Source: a virus
Virus record (IMG/VR): IMGVR_UViG_3300020154_000003
Coordinates: 1-64,000 of that record
Strand: one strand, 5' to 3'
Length of the DNA stretch: 64,000 nt
Under the pieces are notes generated by a model. That model was not told where the DNA came from and ran no database searches. It saw only the letters and a program-made list of their open reading frames with translations. The translations under genes were made by a program, and so were the position numbers. Shown in pieces: positions 16,818 through 23,332 of this stretch. Every line of letters begins with the position of its first letter. The stretch's first letter is position 1.

Positions 16818-17552
16818 TTAATGGTTTTTTATTATCCAACCATTATTACAACATTCCCGAACAATATGATCTCGAACATTATTATGATTGTTATTATGTA
16901 GCCAGCTTGCAGATGCATCATTACCGTGCTTAAATCCAAAAGCAGGATCACAACTCCATAAAGTAGTGTCATCTTCAGGATGAGGTGGAACCCATGTTTT
17001 TATTTTTCCATATTTTTGAAGTAAATATGAAAACATAATGTCCTCACCATTTTCCCAAGAAACAGGTTTTTCATACCACATGTATTTACTCCACGTTGAT
17101 TTCCAAAACCAAGCATGTCCTACCAGATCAACATCAGTAGGTATAGTACGTCTCACGCCATTCCACCCTATCTTTTGATTAGGGCCATACGAAGTAGTGT
17201 TAGGTAACACCACACCACTACCTCCAAGTAAACCATCGACTTGATCCATTGTCTCAAGGCAGTTTTTAAACCAATTTACTCCGGGCAGAACGTCATCGTC
17301 AAAGAGCGCAACATATTCAGTTTGCACCAACATTGCTGCAGCAAATCTGCCGTGGAATTTTGTATTTTGGTTACAAACAAAGATTCTATGACTAGAATTT
17401 TTAGGTGCAGCCTGCTTGGCAGTTCCTTTATTGTACCAAACCCATATATTTTCATCCCGTACTGGAACTGATTGATTCTTTATTGCCTCAATCTGAGCCT
17501 CAAGAGTATGTGCCCTGTTGTAAACATTCAAAATGACGGTTATCTCGCTCAC
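16818..17552 (-). CDS. Family 2 glycosyltransferase
   Basis: N-terminal TVILNVYNRAHTLEAQIEAI is a standard GT2 nucleotide-binding start, and ALFDDDVLPG (~94-103) is the DxD-type metal site. Downstream, VSWENGEDIMFSYLLQKYG carries the acidic ED motif of the acceptor/catalytic base region. The length is 244 residues. The start codon is GTG at 17552; no alternative ATG precedes the first strand. A 13-nt gap separates it from the next GT. Confidence 0.82.
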   Translation of the reverse strand: MSEITVILNVYNRAHTLEAQIEAIKNQSVPVRDENIWVWYNKGTAKQAAPKNSSHRIFVCNQNTKFHGRFAAAMLVQTEYVALFDDDVLPGVNWFKNCLETMDQVDGLLGGSGVVLPNTTSYGPNQKIGWNGVRRTIPTDVDLVGHAWFWKSTWSKYMWYEKPVSWENGEDIMFSYLLQKYGKIKTWVPPHPEDDTTLWSCDPAFGFKHGNDASASWLHNNNHNNVRDHIVRECCNNGWIIKNH

Positions 17553-17565
17553 TACTACCTATCCT

Positions 17566-18219
17566 TTATATAAGATTATGCTTTCTCATCACTATCATCG
17601 GTGCTTCATTTTCATTATTTGCCAATGAAGTAATTCCTTCATCCAGATAATATGCATAAAACATATTATTCTCTCCACCGAGTGCTATTCCTTCATGACC
17701 GTTTTTAACCATGCTCAAATACATATCCCAATCTTGAAGTCTTTTCAATGATTCGTCAAATCTTGGAAATGCTTCACGCTTCATTAATGACATTGTTGAG
17801 ATGTAATTACCTCTTTTCAATTGAGTGCTATTGAACGCCAACGTAGGTATTTTAAAATTACCTCTCATTGGATGTGTTTGAGGATGAAGAACTATTCCAT
17901 GATAACCAGTATAGGCAAATGATTTATCGGGATTATCTTGTAATAAATTGAATAGATTTTCTAAATAATCTTTACGCAAGACAATATCATCATCACAAAA
18001 GAATATATATGGTTGTGTTGATAGATCAAAACCATCATTTCTTTTCTTAGGCGCACCACCTATATTGTCATTTACGATAATTTCTGCAGGTCTATTTGCC
18101 TCAAGCATGGGCAACACAATATTTTCAAAAAAATCCCTTCTCTTGGAACCTAATGGAACAATAAACGATACTGGTAAACAGTCATCAAAATCCTCAAATA
18201 ATTTATCAACCGTAATCAT
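17566..18219 (-). CDS. Family 2 glycosyltransferase
   Basis: PVSFIVPLGSKRRDFFENIVLP forms the first strand and helix. EIIVNDNIGGAPKKRNDG and FFCDDDIVL give the nucleotide- and metal-binding sites of the GT2 family, and RLQDWDMYLSMVKNG matches the conserved (Q/E)DWD acceptor motif. The length is 217 residues. It overlaps the upstream gene by 4 nt counted from the longest upstream frame, so it is translated as part of the same message. Substrates are unknown. Confidence 0.82.
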   Translation of the reverse strand: MITVDKLFEDFDDCLPVSFIVPLGSKRRDFFENIVLPMLEANRPAEIIVNDNIGGAPKKRNDGFDLSTQPYIFFCDDDIVLRKDYLENLFNLLQDNPDKSFAYTGYHGIVLHPQTHPMRGNFKIPTLAFNSTQLKRGNYISTMSLMKREAFPRFDESLKRLQDWDMYLSMVKNGHEGIALGGENNMFYAYYLDEGITSLANNENEAPMIVMRKHNLI

Positions 18220-18932
18220 AGTATTATTTTTGCAGGCAAGTCATCTTTATATAATTCAACAAATAACTGTCTATTCTCTTCCCACTCTGAATTGGTCTCA
18301 CCAACTGATTTATGCATCACACTAATACGATCAACAACACCAATATTGCAGCCTTCCAAATAATTCCTAAAACAGAAAGAGATGTCGTATAAATGAAATC
18401 CCTTAAACCTTTCGTCAAACATCTCTGCGACAGTTCTACCATTAACAGCCATAAAAAGACCATCGATGGTAACAACTTCTTTAACCCCTGAGATTTTTTC
18501 TGAATATATGCTTTCCCATTCACGTAACCCGTTGGTGTGCCATACACGACCAAACATTTTACTGTGATTCATTTCCTTTCCATCAGGAGTTAGCCACCAA
18601 CATCCATGTGAATTAAGTTCAGTCGTACCAGCAATACCTATGATGTCGAAATATTGATATTTAAACAATCCAAGCAGTATGCGACCCCAATCTTTAGTTT
18701 TGAAAACAATATCATTGTGACAAAACACAATAATTCCATCGCCTCTACCAATTTCTTTGATATGGTTCCAACCTAAATTATAAGCTTCAGTCAAAGAGTA
18801 TTGACGTTTATTTACAATACAATGTACATAAACATCGACCTGACCGACTGTTTCTTTAACATGTTTAATGAATTCATTATTTTCATCATCGGAAAGATGA
18901 CTACTGAATATTATTGATAATTTACTTCTCAT
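18216..18932 (-). CDS. Glycosyltransferase with StrF/GT2-like fold, first gene of the cassette
   Basis: Begins MRSKLSIIFSSHLSDDENN and contains SLTEAYNLGWNHI, an FCHNDIVF metal-site region, GLFMAVNG and GFHLYDISFCFRN, the pattern of the GT2-like group that includes the StrF domain. The frame extends to a TTG at 18950, but the ATG at 18932 is preferred (238 residues). It is the first gene of the sugar cassette; a Bacteroidota-like -7 element and a small hairpin lie just upstream. Confidence 0.72.
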   Translation of the reverse strand: MRSKLSIIFSSHLSDDENNEFIKHVKETVGQVDVYVHCIVNKRQYSLTEAYNLGWNHIKEIGRGDGIIVFCHNDIVFKTKDWGRILLGLFKYQYFDIIGIAGTTELNSHGCWWLTPDGKEMNHSKMFGRVWHTNGLREWESIYSEKISGVKEVVTIDGLFMAVNGRTVAEMFDERFKGFHLYDISFCFRNYLEGCNIGVVDRISVMHKSVGETNSEWEENRQLFVELYKDDLPAKIIL

Positions 18933-18947
18933 TGTTTGCCTTAAAAG

Positions 18948-18955
18948 CAAACATA
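18948..18955 (-). promoter_or_regulatory. Possible -7 element of the glycan cassette promoter
   Basis: The minus strand reads TATGTTTG, an exact TAnnTTTG match, 15 nt before the ATG at 18932. No TTG stands at the expected upstream distance, so it is only half a promoter. The following GTTTGC-ttttaag-GCAAAC forms a 6-bp hairpin directly before the start codon and could modulate translation. Confidence 0.35.
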
Positions 18956-18965
18956 GTTAAACTAT

Positions 18966-19277
18966 TTAAGATTCCATATATTTTCTTAAACTATTTTCAA
19001 AAATCATTTTCGCTTTCTCTAAAGGGAAAGGAATGCGAATAATAGTGCCATCAGGAATATCAAATTCACTGATATACTGCGGATTAGCATACATAATTAA
19101 AAAGTCATACATCGGACTACTGTAATAATCTGATGAAATAATATCCATTCTACTAAATCCTTCTCTCCATTCTTCATATTTATCTGAGGAACTAACTGGA
19201 ATATTTACAAAAGGAGGCATATCAATACTTCCATCGTTATTTTTTAGTATTTGGTATCTATCGTAATCTGCTTGCAT
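18966..19277 (-). CDS. Small tail/baseplate protein with LysM-like segment
   Basis: The 103-residue protein follows the layout of small phage tail proteins with a LysM-like fold (gpX type): an N-terminal DYDRYQIL, a strand-helix unit with MDIISSDYYSSPMYDFLIMYAN and a closing FDIPDGTIIRIPF that matches the LysM end pattern (PxGtxixIP). T4 gp53 baseplate wedge proteins share comparable features in some phages. It lies 6 nt downstream of the large OmpA-domain protein and presumably shares its late promoter. The baseplate assignment is provisional. Confidence 0.55.
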   Translation of the reverse strand: MQADYDRYQILKNNDGSIDMPPFVNIPVSSSDKYEEWREGFSRMDIISSDYYSSPMYDFLIMYANPQYISEFDIPDGTIIRIPFPLEKAKMIFENSLRKYMES

Positions 19278-19282
19278 CTTAA

Positions 19283-22198
19283 TTAAGGTTTAATGGCTTC
19301 AGTGTTAGCATTTGACTGACCACCTGTTTGAGATGAATCAGTTATTTTTGATCCATTATTGGCTTCTATTTGTGCGGATTCAGCGATTCTAGCAGTCTTG
19401 TAAACACCAACAGGATAATATGTCGAATTTGCGTAGTAGTTGAAACTTTCAGCATTCTGTAGAACATCAATGGCAGACTTCAACGATTGTCCACCAATTA
19501 CACGCATAGTAATGCTTATGTCAGCAATCATAAACTGCATACCCATGCCTTCAGGATTCATGTCCCAAGGAGCGTCAGTATAATCAAAATCAATACTATC
19601 AATGATCACCTTCGTGTGAAAGAAATCACCAATTCTCAACACGCATACTGGTGGTCTTCCGAATACTGAATTACGAGCAGCAGGAATACCCTGACTTTCG
19701 GTCGAATCCAATACTGTTGCGTTACCCTGACGTGTACACTGTTGTAAGAATGTTAATCTTCTATGAAAATCTTCGGGTGTCTGCGAATGAAATACTGGTG
19801 ACAGTGTGCGTTTTTCTGCAGCTTCGAATCCAGTATATTCTTTATCGTTAACATTTTTCAAAACAAACAACCCATCGTTGTTTTGGAAGTTTTCAGCTTC
19901 AGCAATTAATCTCTTATTTGCTTCAATCTGTTCAAGAATTTTATTTCTATCGTTTTTCTGTTGTTCAGTTAATTCAACCTCCTTATATCTAACCGCTCCG
20001 TTTCTAACCAGTACTACCTTTGCATTTCTCTCTGGTTTAACATCCGATGCATACGCAAATTCTGCTTGCGCACCTCTGTCTGAACCATTGGTTGAACCTG
20101 ATGCAACTTTAATTACTTTCACACCAGCTTCTTCCAGCGTTTTACCATGTTCAGTTTTAAACTTTGTTTGAATATATTCATACAACGCCTCAACCCTTCT
20201 TCTTGATAAATCTAAATTATATTGATACTGTTTTGTTTTATCCACATATAGTTTCGATGCAGAACCAACAAAATTTAATGTTACTAAGTCCAATTCACCA
20301 GTATTTGGGTTAAGTACTGATTGAACGAAGTCAGTCACTGTAGAATCGAAACCAACATTTAATCCATCATCGTTGGGTTCGTTACCATCGTCAGTACCGT
20401 TTTCATACGAGCCATCAGGATCAACAACATCCACGTCATTAGGGAAATAATACGTAACATATGTTCCAGATTTAATTACTGGTGTCTGTTGAATTTTATT
20501 TGGTGTAATGGTCTGTAATTGTGCCTCAAGCCTAGAATTTTCAACTTTCTTAGCTTCAATGTCAACGTTCTTCAACTCAGAAGCACTTAATCTACCACCG
20601 AAAGCAAAAAATTTAGCAGCCTCATTATGGCTTCTACCTCTAATCTGTGGTGGATAATCGATAATTAATTTAAATCCTAATCTTGCTATACGCTCTGATG
20701 AACTATATGTATATATAGGTTCACCTCTACCGATGAAGGTTGTAGTTTCATGCTTCGCAATCGAACTTTCACTTAATTGGATGCCGTAAGGAGGAAACCA
20801 CATCACTCTCCCCATATTTTCACCTACTTCGCTCAACGGAACTTTTGTTCCGAAGGCATCACCCAAATATCCTTTGCTGTTTAATCTAAATGCAAGGTTT
20901 TCGATACTAAACATCATGTTCCTGTTGTCGATAACATTTTTCTCTTTATCGAAAATTGGATGCATCTTAGGAATCACATATCTATTTATCACCGATTCTT
21001 TAGGCCCATCATAAATGTTGTTACCATTAAATCTGATCGCTTTTTTATAATTGTTGTAAGGGTCGATAATATTTTGCTGTCTTTCAGTACGAACGTTACC
21101 ATCATTGTCTCTTGTAAGTGGCGAACCATTGTACATAGGATTTCCGTCCTTGTCATACCACTTCTTTTTCGTCTGGTCGATAGATGAGTTACCACCTCTG
21201 GCTTGCATCAAGGCTCTGGTATAAGCCAGCATACCCGTTCTAATGCCGAATTTAGAGGCCATCGTATTTGCACCGTCTCTACCCCAAACAACCTGACCAT
21301 TGACGTTATCCACGCCAAAGCCATAGCTATTATCAACAAAGTCAAAATCTTTGTCCTTAGGTTGATTTGGTAAGTTCTGAGCAGTGTTTCCAACGTAGTT
21401 GGTAGTCTTACCCAACCTACTTTTGTGATTTGCACTACCATATTCAAGATTGTTCTGGCCTTCGATACTTTTAAGATCGGGTATTTGATATTCATCAACC
21501 ACCGTCATAGATGCCTCAAACCCGTTAGGGAAATTTTCAGGGTCATCAGTAGGAAATAATACACGCTCATACCATTCACGGCCAGCAGGGATTATTGACA
21601 AACCTTGACCGTTGGTTGTAGATATAAATGCACTATCACTAGGCTTATATAGGTTTTTATTTAAACTTTCATAAAGAAAATTCAACACCCCTTTACCTGT
21701 GTTTCTCACCAACTCGTTACGCATCATTCGGAATTCTTCGTTGGTTCTGGTTGGGCTTAATGGTGAGGTCACTCGTTGATTACCAGCAATTCTTTCAATG
21801 ATATTTTCAACTGTGGTATTATCCTCATCACGAGTAATACGATAATCTACACGTTTTGTAAATAATTTTGTATTTGGATTACCATCAAAAAGATTGTTGA
21901 AATTTATAGATGGTAAACCAGCAGTAAGGGCGTTTTGTGTCACTCTTTGAGCAAATTGCTTACCTAATTGCTCGATTCCGATCTGTGCAATAGGTGTATT
22001 TGGCCCAATCATCCTACCGATAACCGTATTTTTAAGGTCAAAAGACTTGGTTGGGTTGAAAACAGCAGAAATTCCGTTAATAGCCTTAATTAATAACGGG
22101 TTGTCAATCGCATAAGGATCATTTGGAGTGTATAAGTTTCTGGCTACCAAATTTTCCCTTAAATTTTTTAATTCTTGGCTGTCTTTTAATCCGGGCAT
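19283..22198 (-). CDS. Large late tail/baseplate protein with an internal OmpA-like domain
   Basis: A 971-residue protein, not matched to a T4 gene by eye. The N-terminal ~600 residues are beta-rich and contain many YSS/GR/RxG-type segments typical of phage tail proteins. At about 626-730 there is an OmpA/MotB-like peptidoglycan-binding pattern: LNFVGSASKLYVDK, then YNLDLSRRRVEALYEYI, an ASGS segment and ERNAKVVLV where OmpA has NRRVE. The C-terminal ~200 residues resemble a structural domain (VCVLRIGDFF, DFDYTDAPWDM). A late-promoter motif lies 16 nt upstream. A cell-wall contact role during infection is inferred. Confidence 0.65.
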   Translation of the reverse strand: MPGLKDSQELKNLRENLVARNLYTPNDPYAIDNPLLIKAINGISAVFNPTKSFDLKNTVIGRMIGPNTPIAQIGIEQLGKQFAQRVTQNALTAGLPSINFNNLFDGNPNTKLFTKRVDYRITRDEDNTTVENIIERIAGNQRVTSPLSPTRTNEEFRMMRNELVRNTGKGVLNFLYESLNKNLYKPSDSAFISTTNGQGLSIIPAGREWYERVLFPTDDPENFPNGFEASMTVVDEYQIPDLKSIEGQNNLEYGSANHKSRLGKTTNYVGNTAQNLPNQPKDKDFDFVDNSYGFGVDNVNGQVVWGRDGANTMASKFGIRTGMLAYTRALMQARGGNSSIDQTKKKWYDKDGNPMYNGSPLTRDNDGNVRTERQQNIIDPYNNYKKAIRFNGNNIYDGPKESVINRYVIPKMHPIFDKEKNVIDNRNMMFSIENLAFRLNSKGYLGDAFGTKVPLSEVGENMGRVMWFPPYGIQLSESSIAKHETTTFIGRGEPIYTYSSSERIARLGFKLIIDYPPQIRGRSHNEAAKFFAFGGRLSASELKNVDIEAKKVENSRLEAQLQTITPNKIQQTPVIKSGTYVTYYFPNDVDVVDPDGSYENGTDDGNEPNDDGLNVGFDSTVTDFVQSVLNPNTGELDLVTLNFVGSASKLYVDKTKQYQYNLDLSRRRVEALYEYIQTKFKTEHGKTLEEAGVKVIKVASGSTNGSDRGAQAEFAYASDVKPERNAKVVLVRNGAVRYKEVELTEQQKNDRNKILEQIEANKRLIAEAENFQNNDGLFVLKNVNDKEYTGFEAAEKRTLSPVFHSQTPEDFHRRLTFLQQCTRQGNATVLDSTESQGIPAARNSVFGRPPVCVLRIGDFFHTKVIIDSIDFDYTDAPWDMNPEGMGMQFMIADISITMRVIGGQSLKSAIDVLQNAESFNYYANSTYYPVGVYKTARIAESAQIEANNGSKITDSSQTGGQSNANTEAIKP

Positions 22199-22214
22199 GT
22201 AGTTTACTTTTCAC

Positions 22215-22222
22215 ATAAATAC
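22215..22222 (-). promoter_or_regulatory. Late promoter motif
   Basis: The minus strand reads AAGTATTTATGTGAAAAGT, ending 16 nt before the ATG at 22198. Full consensus match. Confidence 0.75.
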
Positions 22223-22270
22223 TTGACTTATTTTTTAATAAAATTTGCATTATTCAAATTCTTTAAATAA

Positions 22271-22527
22271 GATTGCGAGACATAGTGGGCGGGTAAACAC
22301 CATTGGCACTATGTGATTAGTTCAAAGTATGCTACCAAGGGGGAATTAAGATAAGCATACACCCACTCCTAAATCCTGAAGGGTTCTTAATCGGTAAATA
22401 GGAAATTATCGTAAGTAGCAGGAGAGAGTTTGATACCTATATACAAACTTGAATACGGATACCTCGTAATTCACAGGACTAACCTATAATAGAATATTAT
22501 ATATTTTTTTATAGGGGAGTCCTACCT
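22271..22527 (+). ncRNA. Candidate structured non-coding RNA
   Basis: The 389-nt gap between divergent genes (22199-22587) has no credible ORF but is dense in inverted repeats: CATAGTG 22281-22287 with CACTATG 22307-22313; GTATGCT 22327-22333 with AGCATAC 22354-22360; TCCTG 22374-22378 with CAGGA 22419-22423 enclosing CGGTAA 22392-22397 with TTATCG 22406-22411; GTTTG 22428-22432 with CAAAC 22444-22448; AGGACT 22475-22480 with AGTCCT 22518-22523 enclosing CCTATAA 22483-22489 with TTATAGG 22509-22515. One G-T pair favours the plus strand. AGTGGG (22284-22289) can instead pair with CCCACT (22362-22367), an alternative fold. The sequence is visibly less AT-rich than its edges. No known RNA class was recognised. 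Confidence 0.5.
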
Positions 22528-22587
22528 ATGAAGCCGTTTCCTTTAATCCTTATTAATCTTATATAGTTATATAATACTCAAAAACAT

Positions 22588-23046
22588 ATGTTAAAAGTAT
22601 ATACTGATGGTTCTTGTTGGCCAAACACTGGTGAAGGTAATGGAACATATGGTTTTTTAGTTGTTGATAACAATGAAAACGTCATCCACTCGCACATTGA
22701 TGGTCGGGAGAAAACGACAAACAACCGAATGGAATTGCTTGGAATTATCTCGGCATTTAAATACTTAAATGCTAATCACGGAAGTGTATCAAACATAACG
22801 ATTTTTTCTGATTCGCAATATTGCGTAAAAGGATTCAACACTTGGTATTTTGGATGGATAAAATCTGAAACTAAATTAAGTAAAATTAAAAATTTGGATA
22901 TGTGGCATTATCTGCACGGCCTGCGTTCTCCAAACATTGAATTGAAATGGGTAAAAGGTCATGCATCAAATAAATTTAATAACCTTATCGATGAATTGAT
23001 AAGTGAAGAATTTGCGAAACGATATGGAACAAAACCTAAGTACTGA
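22588..23046 (+). CDS. rnhA: Ribonuclease HI
   Basis: Predicted to cleave the RNA strand of RNA-DNA hybrids. It has the complete active-site set of the family: D7 (YTDGS), E49 (RMEL), D75 (FSDSQY), H125 (VKGHAS) and D135 (LIDEL). With 152 residues it is the normal length of bacterial RNase HI. It is distinct from the FEN-type RNase H at 2174-3223, so the phage has two unrelated enzymes able to remove primers. It is the first plus-strand gene after the structured gap. Confidence 0.9.
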   Translation: MLKVYTDGSCWPNTGEGNGTYGFLVVDNNENVIHSHIDGREKTTNNRMELLGIISAFKYLNANHGSVSNITIFSDSQYCVKGFNTWYFGWIKSETKLSKIKNLDMWHYLHGLRSPNIELKWVKGHASNKFNNLIDELISEEFAKRYGTKPKY

Positions 23047-23332
23047 AAAAATATTTCGAAAGGTATTATTATCTGAAAAATTACCTCCTTTAGATAAATA
23101 TGTTCCCATGATTGATGATCATGATGAAATTATTATGTATAGAAGAATTGAAGTCCCTATACTTGGAAGTAGTAATATGTCAACTTTTTATAATATGCGA
23201 GATTTGGCAGGGGATAATACTCCACATGATAACCATCCGATGATTTATTGGCTTGAAGAAGTAACTATTGATGAGTTACTTACAACTTCCTCGCGGCTGA
23301 AGTACCTTGTTGATGTCTTACGGACTGAATAA
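23024..23332 (+). CDS. Small unknown protein overlapping RNase HI
   Basis: A 102-residue frame from the ATG at 23024; the frame extends to a GTG at 23003. No family was recognised. It has no signal peptide or membrane segment; a central EVPILGSSNMSTFYNMRDL segment looks ordered. It overlaps the end of the RNase HI gene by 23 nt, so it is likely coupled to it. Its last 53 nt are antisense to the 3' end of the tape measure gene. Confidence 0.6.
   Translation: MEQNLSTEKIFRKVLLSEKLPPLDKYVPMIDDHDEIIMYRRIEVPILGSSNMSTFYNMRDLAGDNTPHDNHPMIYWLEEVTIDELLTTSSRLKYLVDVLRTE

Noticed and set aside
22271-22527. Group I intron reading of the structured gap (the segment around 22471-22480 vaguely resembles a P7 strand).
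   Set aside because: No matching P/Q core elements or second P7 consensus, and there is no split gene around it to form exons.
22528-22566. A 12-codon leader-like ORF just upstream of RNase HI.
   Set aside because: Too short, no supporting motif, and its end does not couple to the RNase HI start.
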